From Rhynchonema sp. JSB1_4 (Eukaryota; Nematoda; Chromadorea; Monhysterida; Xyalidae), in the NCBI GenBank assembly GCA_030248065.1, contig JASAMV010005104.1:62001-126000 (forward strand): DNA of 64,000 bases, written 5' to 3'. Positions 1 through 13,500 of the stretch are shown in pieces. The first letter of the stretch is position 1. The number at the start of each line of letters is the position of its first letter. A program made the position numbers and the translations under genes. Below the pieces are notes generated by a model. It made no database searches. It saw nothing but the letters and a program-made list of their open reading frames with translations, and was not told the origin of the DNA.

Positions 1-1
1 T

Positions 2-691
2 GCAGCCAAACTGTATCGGCAGCCCGACGCAGTTACTGGCAAGGACTTTCTTCGCAACCCGTCATCGGGCAGCGGCGCCAGTATGGATGCCGAACCACCT
101 CCAAGTAGTAATCGCCCACACCGGCCGATTCCGTCAGTTCGATTCGTGGTCACGCCTGACGAGGGTGGGGGCAACGCTGATGATGCCCCTGACCACCACT
201 ACGTTGCACCATCCCCAATCTACCCGGGTGATGACATTTACAGTTCATTGCAACATCAGCCGCATCGACAATCACTGGATGTCGGTGCACCTCCGTTGGC
301 TATGATGCCCGAATTGGATGACACTCGACGATCGAGTGAATGTTCGTTGGATAGTTCCTCGTTTGGGGGTGTGTCAAGGCCGATCGCTCCCTTGTCGTCT
401 TTGTACAAACCGGCGTCGGTGGAAAGGGGTAGCCCGACGCCCGTGACCAGTGTGGAGCTGGAAGACCTCAAACACACAATTGTTGAGAATATTCGCAATG
501 AGATGCAATCGCAACTGCGCAATCTGGTTAGTCGACTTGATGAACGTCAGACAATGGCCCCTGCAGTGTCCCCGGCACTCGTCAGGACTACAACCGACAC
601 TGATGATCTGCCCCCACCACCAATACCAAGCAGTAATAATAACGCACATCGACAACCACTTAAGAAACGCCCGGATACCGTTCGATTGTGA
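2..691 (+). CDS. 3'-terminal exon of an unrecognised gene with a short coiled coil
   Basis: The reading frame is already open at base 2, just after TGCAG, so this looks like the last exon of a gene that starts outside the window; the first in-frame ATG at 83 need not be the start. About 229 codons are visible, ending in TGA at 689-691. Most of the protein is low complexity, rich in Pro, Ser and Asp. A helical stretch near bases 452-550 (begins ELEDLKHTIVENIRNEM) has regular hydrophobic spacing and recalls the short tetramerisation helix of Ena/VASP proteins. However, about 45 more residues with a PPPP run follow it, which is unusual for that family. AATAAA at 916-921 is a plausible polyadenylation signal. 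The function is not identified and the Ena/VASP similarity is only a hint. Confidence 0.6.
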   Translation, partial: AAKLYRQPDAVTGKDFLRNPSSGSGASMDAEPPPSSNRPHRPIPSVRFVVTPDEGGGNADDAPDHHYVAPSPIYPGDDIYSSLQHQPHRQSLDVGAPPLAMMPELDDTRRSSECSLDSSSFGGVSRPIAPLSSLYKPASVERGSPTPVTSVELEDLKHTIVENIRNEMQSQLRNLVSRLDERQTMAPAVSPALVRTTTDTDDLPPPPIPSSNNNAHRQPLKKRPDTVRL

Positions 692-1557
692 TATTATACT
701 ATTGTGGATAATTGCACTTTTTCAAATTTCCCATTCTGCTGCATTTGTACACAATTTAGATTGTCTTATGCTACTGCACCTGGGCATAAAAGCCAGTGGA
801 TATTTTAGATATTATCTGTAGTATACAACCTAATTTTGAAAGGTAACAAACCTTAATGACTAGAATAAGAGTTACATTATTTGCCTTTGGCCCCAACTTT
901 CGTCGTACAGTTTCAAATAAAACCGTCTGCCATCACATTTTTCAAAAAATGTTTTGGGAAAGCTCCCCAAAAGTTGCATGTTCAATACAAACCATATACT
1001 TGTAATTTTTATCGCATAGTTTAGCTTTGTGGTTCAATACCGGTTAATATTTTTAGTGGTTTTTATATTGCATATTGTTTGTTTCGTCTCTATGCATTCA
1101 TTTATCAACTCAAAATGTTCTTCCCGAGCATTTGCAAATGTTGTTGTTGCGCTTATTGGGGATTTTCAGATATTTATTCTGCGTGAGATTGCACAAGTGT
1201 GTTTGTAACACCCATCACGATTCACATTTTATTTGGTTGACCAGTGATAAAATCTTGTGAAACAATCTTAAATTGAAATGCCAAAATCAGAGATTGAAAC
1301 GAACACATTTCTAATACACAGATGAGTTTCAAGAAAACTTTTCAACGTCGTTTTCCTTCACAAGTTCTGCTGGTTCACACTTTTCGCCGCACATCCAACA
1401 AGCGTCACCGTTTTGGACAATTCTGAATAAAAGGTATTGCTGTGATTGAGCTGACAGTCAACAGAACACACATTTGGGACGGGGTTCCGAGATGTGTCCG
1501 TGTGTAGGCGACATTAGTAGTGGACGTCGGCAGACACCAACATTATTACCCCAAACA
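692..1557. other. intergenic region between convergent genes
   Basis: AT-rich sequence between the stop of the first gene and the probable 3' end of WDR19 on the opposite strand. It probably holds both 3' UTRs. No further coding sequence was recognised. Confidence 0.5.
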
Positions 1558-4500
1558 TTATGACATGATGTCGACACCTCTATCATGGTGCAGTGTGTCA
1601 TCCTGCAAAAAAGACAAATATTATACAATCACGAACTTTGTGAAATCGGTGTGTGACGCGGGAAAGTGACAACGCGGACAACAGGTCAGGTCATCCTTCA
1701 CTGCATGTCGACCCTGAAACATCAGGAAAAAACTTATCGTTTTTTCGATCATTCAGGGAATTCAACTGCTGCAGTTGCTACTTCTGGTGAAGTGCACATA
1801 CCGTAACCAGACAGTAGGGCAAAGAATTCTGGCACACAGCGCATGTGAGCACGGTCTCAGCAATGTTCGAATCACAATACGGGCATGGCGTCAATGGCTC
1901 TTCGGGATCTTTGATCTCGTTTTGGTCCTGTCAGCCGTTTTTCGTACTCATTTGTTTTCTCTAATTTCATTCTGTTAGTTTGAGAGAAAACAATCAAAAG
2001 ATTGCGTTTACCTACCTGTTTTCTGACGATCGATTCCATTTTCTTCTTATATTTTTCATCAATCTTCTTTCTGTACTCCGGTCGCATCAACTGCGCCGCA
2101 AACTTATAGGCCTGACCTTTCAGTCCCACTTTTGAGCATTCGATAACGGCTGATGTCAAGATTTGAACGGCGTCTGGAAATTCGTTCCCTTTTTGGTATC
2201 AAAGTCATTGTGGCCGTGTCAGGCTTGGTGGGACCAATCCGGTCCCCATGTTCAGTGCTGTTCTGTGTGTACATATACTTTGCTCCCGAACTGAGAATTT
2301 GTGACAAGTTGAAATCAAAGAGACAAAAAAACTCACGCGCAGGGAAACGGCTGACGCTGGTGGCGACACGAACCAGCATGCGAGCGGCTTTCATATGTTC
2401 GCCTTGCTTGATCAGGGGCTAAAATGACGTGGTTCCACAGTGTTTTAAAGCCCTTGTTTTTTAGTTTAGGTTTTTCCCAACGGTGTACCCTCACTTGTTA
2501 GTGACCTTAATTGTGATGCCGGATTCCGCTCACGTCATTATAAAGTGAGCTGACTGTTGACTGTTGCCTGAAAGCCAGAGGAAAACCAACTTTGACAATC
2601 AGGTAGCTGTGCAGCAGCATCAGATTGTTACTCATTTCGTTGGAAACCGCAATTTTTTCGGCCTTCAAGTCGCGGTACATGCTGACGAGCACGTCGTGCG
2701 CCAAGCGATACGAACCTGTAACCAGTTGGGTGATGTTTCAACAAGTACGCAGTTACAGGGGAAATCTGAGTGGGAATAACCTTTATTCTGCTCCTCTCTG
2801 GCTATAATCACGGCTGTTTTAGCCGCTTCACGATACATTTTTGTCGACAAATAGAGTCGAAACAGGAATTTGGGATCCTGAAATAAGCGAGACAAGAAGT
2901 TAGAAAATAAAACCAACAACAATTATCCATTCAAACGCAACAAAAATTGTCCAGAACCGGGGATTCCCCTCACCTTTGGCAGACCATCGATTTCTCCCAA
3001 CAGGAAATTGATGAGTTTTTGTTTCAAGTTGTCGTTGCCGGATTTCGCCACACATTCAATCGCCAATTTTAGGGATTCCGTATCTTCGCCAGAACTCAAC
3101 AAATAGCCCAGCGCCTGCAATAGTCTTTCCGCTTCTCATTGTTTATCCATCTTTTAAAAAAACACGAAAATCACACAGAATGTGTGCTAAAGTACACAAT
3201 GGGTACAAAACCACACGTTGAGTGTAAATTTTGTGTGCACCATTCTGCACGTTCTCTTTTAACACATGGTGTGTCGTAAACTCACACATCCGTGCCAGTG
3301 AGATGTTGATCGGCACCGGCAGTAAAACCAAACAATGTGAATAGAAGTCATTCCCATATGCCAACCTTGTCGTATTTCTGTGCCAAATAGTAATATTTTC
3401 CGGTCAGGAACGCCTGTCGTTTCAGTTCGAAATGTTTCGCGATCTCCTCGTACTGATCGGTCGTGCCATTCTCACCTGCGAACAATGTTGTTGTTTTTTT
3501 GAAAAATTGAATATTTGCTACTATATTTCTTATGATATATTGTCAAGAAATTTCATAAACTCAGTCACCTACCAAGCACATCGGCGTATATTTCCATTTT
3601 GTTGTGTTCGTCGGCCAGACGATATGCCTCATCGGCGCATTGTGACATGACCAGGAATTGTACGGCCGACGCGTGGTCACCGATGCCGAGGAAAAATCTG
3701 GAGAATAAATCCGAAATATTTTCCATCCAACAGCAGTCATGAAAGTCACTGCAAATGGAGGGCACCCTTTAGACCCGCTTTGTCTACTGTCTCTAAGACC
3801 AAGTGAAACATCCCCATTGTACTTACTTTGACACCAGTTTAGCGCCATCCACGCTTTTCGACTCGCGCACAACCTTGACGGCCTCCTCGGCGTTGTTGAG
3901 ATGATCAAGTAGAATTCTAGAGCAATGAAACATCTCAGATTTGTGTTTCACACACTCAGGGTAGATCATAGGTTTAGATACATACTTTTGACATTTCTAG
4001 CTGCGGTGGTTTGTGTAATGCTCACATTGGTTCACTAACCTGGTCAAATTGTCGAAGTCCTTGGCGTTTCGGTATGCGTCGGCCGCCTGCTTGTACTTTT
4101 TCTCTGCTTCCATCGCTTTCGCGTATTGCGCGTGAATTTTCGGCGAGTGAACGCGCGGCAGCAGCTCGCCCACTTTCATCCTGAAACATACATTTATTAT
4201 GTGGGAGGGCTGTAGTTTGCCGAGTCCGGACAAAGTCTGTACGCGCACCAGTTTTTCGCCTTTATACAAACGGCTGCCGCTCGATCGTAGAACTGGCCTT
4301 GCTCGTACAGCTGCGCGGCTTCGTTGTATTGCTGCAAAACCAAATGTCGGGTGATTTCACTCACAGTACGTTTTCGTGTCAGTGTTTTTCGAAAATTCCA
4401 CAATGCTTCACTTTTAATGCCAAACAATGCAAGATGGAATAGAGCACCTTGATAGATTCCAGAATCTGTGCGCACTGCTTCTTGAACGATCGTTGATTAG

Positions 4501-7500
4501 ATTGGGCCGCCAGTTGTACCCCTCGGTGGATATCACCCTGACGCAGGCACATTCGTGCGATGCCACATTGACAGGACTCGTTGTGCGAACGATTATCCTG
4601 CATATCCGTTTTTGTTCGGCTTTGTTGGATGGTTGACGTAAATGTTCTGCAGAGCGATTGACTCTTCATTTTGCAGTGAACTTTAGCTTAAGCTTAAATG
4701 AACAATAGTGCGTCATTGACTCTCTGGGAAGACTTTTGCTTACAATTGTGTATACAAAGTGTGATTATGATCGCGCGTTGAGGATGTGAACAATTTGAGA
4801 AAAAAGTTATTTTTCTCTGACTGACCGGTGTGTCAGGCAACATGCCCTGCTCGAAATGCACCAACGCGTTGCCGTATTCGCCCCTGTCAATGTACGTTTG
4901 ATTCAAGTATGTAGTTTGGGAAAATTTGGCGCCAATCGCATGAAGCCGATACCACTTTGTAAAGAAAGCACAATGCGCTTACATGCATGGTATTAATATT
5001 CTGAATAAACGTACATGTACTCGAGTTGTTGCGCGTACTCCTTCGATATGTGTGCGGCTTGGTCGGGTGCTAGACGCATGGCCAGTTGCAGTGCTCGTTC
5101 CCAGTGCAGCAGATCACGCCGCATCTGCGTGCGAATAATCAAAGAAATTGTTTAGAAAACAGCAAAACGATCGACTCCTGCAACTGCCAAATGCAAATCA
5201 TAACACGACTCTCTTAGGTGGATGTATAATTTTATCACACAGTTTGTGCGAAAAAGAACAGTGCAGAAAGAAGGCACAAGGAAAGAAGGTGTGCTGTAGC
5301 ACACAATGTGTGTGTGAAAACCACACATTATATGTGAATTTCATTCCACACGCAATGTGTGTATTTTTTTACACAACACATATCATAAAACCACACTTCC
5401 TTGCCACTGTGTGTGATATAAAATATTCAGGTGGCAAGGTGGAAACCTCAAGCGCTTCCATCGGCTGACTAGAATCGAGATAGAATTTCTCGGCAAGATC
5501 GAATTTATCCAGAAACATGGCCACGTGACCGGCGAGCAGATTGCGGTCTTCTACACCCAACAGTTCCTCCAATGACCACACCATGCCGACATCACGCAAC
5601 TGGCGGTAGACTCGGATTGCTGCAATGTGCATGCGAGCTTGGTAAACTGGTAGGGATTCATAGTGACGTTCGATCGGGTTGGGTTATGAAATCTGACGTC
5701 TAAATAACTATTTTTGTCCAGCGCACCCCCTTTATGACTCTCCATGTCGGGAAGCCTTCGCATAATGACCATTGACTAAGCTCTCCCGTTAATATCCTGC
5801 CGCACACGTATAGGTACATAACCTCCGTGTTTGTGTACATTTTGTTCATGGTGTAATTTTTCTTCAGACGTCAAAAATCTGGCTCTCGATCATGACACAA
5901 TAATGACAACTAGATTTGAATACAAGAATTGTGCTTGCATCTCCACGATCTTGTAATAAAAGTTCGGCACATGTGAGCCAGACCGCGGCATCGTAAAAAG
6001 ATGGATTTTGCGTCCGAGAATAACCATTTGTCACAAAGCAAACATCCGTTTTGGCCTAGCACCCATCTTTTGATCGCAACATGCAAGCGATTAAGCCAGG
6101 TTGCGGCCATTACGTTAGCGTGTTCACAAGCACTCAACTGAACAAAACACTGGTACCCAACTTTCATGATTTAAGTACTCGAGCATCAAATACACATAAA
6201 AATGAAAAACGGGTTCTAGTTCTTCAAGAAAGCACAGGCACAAACACACAACTTGTTCCAGTCGAGCTCAAGCCCGGCACCTGATCGGAAAGAAAGTCAC
6301 AACTTTACTGATCCCAATCGCACCAACCCAATTCAATCTCCATGCATGCCAGTGCGGCCTGTCCAAAGCATCGCCACATGGCCGCGTCCTTTTTGTGTTC
6401 GCAAATTCGCCAGGCATTCAGCCAGCTGAAACGATAAATGGTGTGGTTGTTCGATTCTGTTCGCTTGTAAATTCCACGTCTCTAAATGATGGTTGCCGTC
6501 TGTCAGGCTCAGATTCTACAGACGAAGCTTGGCATAAACAACCCACTGCCCCAGCTCGATTTGGTACTTTTGCATCTTCATTGCTTTGCCGTTGCTGTAA
6601 AGTGCCCAGTTGGTACTGTTCAAAACAACACCGCCATAAAACAGAATTATGATGGCAAGAAAGAATAATTTTTCAATCCAAGACCAAGTTAGACAGAGTT
6701 GGGGGCAAGATATTCTTTACGTCTTCATGCTTCATTAAAAATGCGCATCTGTTTTGTCTTGCAGCGGGTTTTGTTCGTGGCTGCACTCGAGCTGGCTTCA
6801 GCTTCTATGTTCGGGTGTGTGGTTGTGTGAAAGCACTCCAACTCAGACGTCAGTGTCTGTATCCCGGTGTATGACTACAAAACAATGTTCGCTCGCTGGC
6901 AAAATTCAGTAAATATAGAAAGTTCGAATCTTCATCTTCGAAATTTTCGATGAAAATAAAAACAAACAAACAACGTGCTGTTGTTCACAGTGGCAGGACC
7001 TAGAGTACATAGCACATCAAAATACATGGCTTGATGTCCAAGTTAGAGCATAAACAATGTCTTATCAATTTTTGTCGCTACAATGTTGTGCATTAGTATG
7101 TAATGTGCAGATTTTTTACTGTTGATTGCCAATGCATGTCAGTGTGATACCGTTTTATGACTCTCTGAGTTTTCTTCCTGCTTTGGCCCAAAATCTACAG
7201 CAGATCGTTGTGATACTTACAGCCGCTGGTTTATTAATATTTCCTTTATTTTTTCTTTCATTTTATTACAATAGATAAATTCATCATTACATTTAGGCTT
7301 GCGCATTATTGTCAAGAATTCTCTCGATAATAATCATGCGGCCCAGACGATTGGTTATTGTAATGTTTCACGTGCTTGCGCACTGGGCGCTGAGCAGCGA
7401 CCAAACTGAACTGTCTGTCTCACTCAGTCAAGTCTGGCTGTTGAACGATCAAACATGTCTGTCAACATTCAATTATAAGATTCGATGGACCCTGATTCAG

Positions 7501-10500
7501 CAAGGAGTGAAACTCCCTGTACACACTACAGGATTTGATCAGTGCTATGCCAAGGCATCGCCCATAGAGCGCAGCATATTGCTGTTGCCTGCGGTGAATG
7601 AACCTATCTTACTTGCTTCGGACACATTGTTGCCTGATTATCAAGTTCAACTGGACGACACTCAGCTGAGGCATGAGACATTCAACCTGAATTTACAAGA
7701 CCGAGTCACAAAGTACAAGGTCTCGTTTGGATACGTGGATTTTGACATCAAAGAGGTAACCTACCTTACGATTATCATTAAACAATTCACATTAATTTGA
7801 AGAGTGAAACGAACAGAGTCCAGGGGAATTCGAAAACTATCAGGATACGTAATCGTGTACAGTGAGATTTTCATGCGAGTGACCAATCGAGTACGTCAGG
7901 TTGCCTTGATGACTCAGGGTTGGTTTTGAAACAAGATTTAAAGGTGGGTGAAAGCAACAGAAGAACACCTACTGTACATATGTATTTCGAACTGGTTAAG
8001 TGATATCGCTGATGGGACACTGTTTCTGAGAACATTATACCTCTGTGAGCAGTGATGTTCTACGCGACACTAAAACAAGCTCGAGTATACAGTACGTATG
8101 TTTGGTGTCCCGTAGCCATCTGGTGCCTACGAATGGCGATGACCTGGTGCGCCACGTGTCTGTGAAAGAAAGCCCTTCGAAACGGGCAAGAACAAACAAC
8201 TAATGCTGTGCCAATCTACAGGTGCGACCAGTGTCTAACGCCAATCAATCCCGATTATTGTCGAATGTCGATAATTCAGCAATCGATCAAGGATTTGGTG
8301 TGAATTCTAATTCGACGACCGATCCCAATTCCAAATGCGATGTTCTCATTCCGATAGTGATCGCACTCGGTGCACTGTGTCTCTCACTGGCCATTACTCT
8401 GGGATGCATTGGAGGCGCCTGGTGTGTTGGCAGGAGGTCAGTTTGTGGGCCTCATGCTTCATGGTCACGGCCTAATCAACCTGATCATAAGACTAAGTAC
8501 TTCCTCAACCTTGCGCGGGTGCGGATAAATGCGGTGCTGCCAAAGTATTGTTTTTACTGTATTTGGGGATGGACTAATTTTGACCAGCTCACACACGTTG
8601 TTCTGTTGCTGAAGGGGAACAATTCCTACGCTGGTCAAAATCGTGCTCTGTAACTGTTTACGGTAAAAACAAAAAATCTGGACATCGAATGTGTGCTGCG
8701 AAGTTCACACTAGTGCGTGTTCACGTGGCCCTAACTGAACGGGCATTTCTTCTTTGAGAAACCAATCTCTTTCCTGGTTCTAGTCTAACAGTAATCTTAC
8801 AGCGCCTTATATTTTGATTCGTTGATGTTTCACACTTTGACTCGGTCGATGACCAATTTTTGTTCCAGATCCCGATCGAAATCCGGTCGTCAACGCGATC
8901 AGGGTTCGGTGCCGGGCAATGAATTCTGGACGACCAACAACCACAACAACAACAACCATGTGACCGTCAACAACAGACGTCACGACAAGCCAGCTGATGT
9001 TTCACAGCGATCATCGTTGGTGAATGCAAACGCGAATGCGAACAATCGTTCATCAGACAAAACGAATCAACGAGAGAGCGACATTGTCGTTGAATGCGAA
9101 AATCGAACACGTCGCAATTCGACGTTCACCACATTCGGTCGACAACCCATCTCAGCAGCACCACCAATTCTGCCGCCACGACCAGCTGGTGCATCAGGCG
9201 CTCTTCACAGTCAGGATGATGACAACGGGGTGGTGTCGCAGGACAGCGGACTCGGTGATCAGCGCGATATCGATGCAGCGAATACGATCACTCCTGATCG
9301 CGCTGATCAATTTGTGATTCATCGAATGCGTCTGCCTGCCAAAGGATGTCAGATCGTTGATCCGACTCGACTAAGCGTAACGTCGGCCGATGATTTTGGG
9401 TCCGTATCGAATGACTCGAATTATTATGATCATCACGAATCAGAGAGTTCGAGCTTCGATTTGCAGTTTTGAGAGTTTTTGTGCCGGTTTTTGGTTGATT
9501 GCGTGTAGTGTGATTTACTATTTGACCATGTTTGGCTGCTGGCTTGCTCTTACCTTATTTGTGTATGATGTAGCGGATGAGATCCACTAAGCCGACTCAT
9601 CTTCACAGGCTTGCCATCTGCTACATATGTATGATGTACTGTATATTACAGTGCCGAAAGACAGCATTTGATTTTGTGTTCAAAGTAATAAATACAGACT
9701 CACCGTTTCAACAGCAGACAGTTGTCGAGCTGTTTTTGCACCTGAAAGTGGTAGAGAGCGTAGAAGTCCTTTGTGAACCCATGGTAGGAGTCGGTTCGGC
9801 TCGGACATGCCATAATCACGTCACTTTTCCTATGGAAATTTTTCATCACTGCCAACCGCAGTGCAAAACTTGCTTGTTTACTGTTCGCTGGATTGATCCG
9901 ATCCAGGACCAATCGTCAAGTTTGATACAGGTCCGTATGTGTACATTCTGCACCAATTCACGCCCGTAGATCATGTGATGTTTCGCACCCAACCTCCTGA
10001 TCTGGTTTGCGCTCCGTCTGCGTGTCAAACTGATGTGTCTGCAATCGTACCGTGCTCGTTCGACCACTCTGTGTTTGACATGTCACGTCACCGTTGTGCA
10101 ACAACAACGGCACGTGACCGTAGGGCAGTTTGGTTGAGCCCACCAGTTGCATGTCCGGACCTGGATGGGTGAAACATTAAGTTTAGGTTGACGATGGTGA
10201 TACTGAGGCCGATATGCACTTTGCGGATCGGGTTTGGTCGGGTCTGGTCAGAATTCAAAATTGGTCATATCTTGCGATTTCGTTCTTTCCGTAATTTCGA
10301 TCAGAGTAAAAGTTCCTGGCAGGTCATTAGAGAACATCCTTTCCGCAGATCGAAACTACATATGTACAGAAACAACGAAAATGCAAGATACTATTACCTG
10401 ACCCATTTTGCACCCCGACCGCAACGGATTAACAACGACCCGCAAAAGCCAGAAAAGTACACACCCGGGTTTGATTTTGTACCAGATTTATTCAGACTTG

Positions 10501-13500
10501 GTCCCGGTTGCCTCATAAACAGGGAAATAGTGAAACATCACCTGTCAAATGATCGCGTTGGTAGATGAACGTGTACATGGCGTTCGAGTCGTATAGAATG
10601 AGCACGTCCTGTGGGTCAAAATCAGTCAACAACTTGATTAATCAAACAAGCAATCGTACTAATGTTCAAATGTTCCTCTTTATCGATCTCAGATCTACCA
10701 CTGAACATTCTTTATAGTGACTGAAAACTTCGGGTCCCGATCATATCACTGAAACTTACGGTACACATTGCAATCAGTCAACCACCCACCCTGTCATTCT
10801 GCCAGGTCTCCCAGAGCACCCCCTTCACGGCGCCAATGTCGTGTTGTGGCACGCCAATTATGTTGTCGTCTACCGGACTGTACACATAAATGTCCCTTTT
10901 GCCGTCAATGAAACATAATCGTGTGCCCGACGGTTCCGGATAGATGGACTTGATTGCAGTGCCGTGCCGGTAGTCGTTGACATTCTTCCAGTCATCAAGG
11001 TAGAATAATTGGATGTTGCCCGCCTGTAAGCACTTGATCATCATTGTTGATTATAAGTCAATTGTGCAGCGTGCTGCTGGCTGCCCATTGCGACCCGTTC
11101 TCACGCACGGGCCCGGTGCACCGGGTCATCGTCAGTGCAAATGCACAGGATGGGTCACGTGAGTCCAGAAACTCAGACCAAACGCACATCTAAAATCATT
11201 GGTCAAAATTTGCTCTGCAATTTAGGAAATCTTATTTTATTTCTTCGAACTGATTTTGCGACAAGCCACGCAAAGTGACGCAAAATAAAACCCGCAATTT
11301 TTCGGGTCACCCTGTGACAATGATTGACTGGATACATACAGTACCTCAGTGCCAAGAATCAGAAAGTCAGCGGTCAGCGCCATGCACTGCACTCGTGTCC
11401 TTGCATTCTCCGGGAACACACGACCCTCCAGCTCGCTGTCGCTTTGCGAATCCTGCGCACATTCACAATATTAATGCCGAGCGTATAAGCGTAGCGCGTA
11501 TATGTTTATATACAGGTTCATGAAATGTCACCTGAATTCTGTGCAACTGCACTCTGCCCTCAAGCATTGCGGCAGCATAGCCAGCATTCAATTGAATATT
11601 GGTAACGCTGCCAAGGTATTCAAAGTCACGGATCAGATCAGCTCCTGAAAAGAATGCACCTTTAATTTTTTTATGAACTCAAAAAATGTTGAATTCACTG
11701 TTGGCGGCTTGCCTTGTCTGGTGATGATATAGAAAGCAGCGCGATTGTTCATGCCGACAGCGACGTGCGAAGGGCCGATGCCGAGAAACGATGGCTCAAC
11801 TTCCGTATGAAAGGTCACTGGTTGCTCCTGGATTTATGTTTTAATGTGGATTAATCGCAAAACCAAAAAGGCAACAGGACAAACTTCGACGGCACGCACT
11901 TTGCTACATGTAAGGGGCATCTGAGTCGGTGTCCAACCATGTGATTTTTTGATGTGAGTATATAATAAGGGACTTTTTTATTTTGTTGCTTGTTGGAGGT
12001 GTGTGAACAATTTTTACGCTGGTCATACTGACTCACACCGCTGCAAGCAGTTTGTACAAACCTGCTCCACATCATTCTGTACGGTCACCTCAGTGAGACT
12101 CGTGAGCAGCGCAACCCGCGTACCGAACGTGGCGCCCAGCACCGGCAGCTTAGTGAGATAGATGTAGACCGAACCGTATTGACCCGATACCGCCATCAGT
12201 TGACCTGAAGAGACGTACAGATTTTGACTCCTAGTACAGTATGCCCTCCTTATAGTGAACAATGTTGAATTTTAGTCCACAATTTCGCGATAACCTATGT
12301 ACCACTCTAGCTGCCGAAAATGTCGGGTCCCACCCGTCATGCCACTTTAAACAGGGTGGACTGTATTTGCCTGATTTATCAAGGCAAACTAACCATCAGC
12401 ATTCATTTCCACAGCTCCCAATCCTTTGTCTTCGTTGTCGAGCTCAACTATTGCGTACACTTGTGATAGTTGGGACAGCTCGCGCACTTTGACACTGAAA
12501 CATCAGAGCCTGTCAATTGAATGGATGTTGCCTGAATCAGCAAGGTGGACCAACCAATTATCACCAGTGGTCACAACTTTATCGAATGATCGACTGATGG
12601 TCACATGTGACATGTAGGACTTGTGTTCCTGCACCGAGAAAATCTCCTGAAATCGAGTGAAAGAAAAAGTGTGCTTTATACTGCTGCACATTTTGTAGAA
12701 TCAGGATTTGAAATCATCGCAAAAGAAGCTCATACCGATCCGATCTCCGACACATGTGTTGATATGGACACGAGGTAGCCTTGTTCAAACGCCAGAAGAA
12801 CGTAACCATCACCGTACCTGTATGTATTTTTTTTGAAATTCAGGTATTCTGGCCCAGAAACAAGTGAGTGGAAAATTCATACGAACCATTTGTAAGCAAC
12901 AATGTCCCCATAGCGAGCCTGGAACTGCAGATTGACGGGGTTCTCAGGCTCTTGCATGTTGATCAGCATCAGAATTCGCTTGCCGACGATAGCGCTCACC
13001 TGAATGTTGAATTGACCAGAATTGTCTTAGACTTGTCCAATTGTGTCATTATAACGGCAGTAGACTGTATAGTCAGGCAACTACTAGCAAGGCAAAGTGT
13101 CACATTGACATACAGTTGAGTCGAGCTGTGCGCTGCCGGTCCGTTCCCCGCCCGTCGCTTTCACATCACCGAATCGTATCATCGACGGACTCATATTGCA
13201 CGCGAAACTGTGCAGCAGCTCACCGTCAATGCTGTTGACTGAAAATGAGAAAAAATAGATATTTTTGTTTCTGCGGTCAGTATCTAACCTTGTGATCAGA
13301 TCAGATCGGATGTCTTATTCCTCTGACTTTTTTCAGAATATAAATTTTCTATGTCGAGGCGCGGCCAAGACAGCACCAAATTGATTAAAATTTGTAAGCT
13401 TAGATTTTGCAAAAAACGGTCAATTTTTAACATCAATTCTCATTTCTGAAATTTCATTGAACTCACTAGTAACCATCTGGTCATCCCCGCCCAACGCCAG

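Noticed and set aside
83..691. Identification of the first gene as Ena/VASP
   Set aside because: Only a short helix is similar; the flanking proline and C-terminal arrangement does not fit, so no symbol was given.
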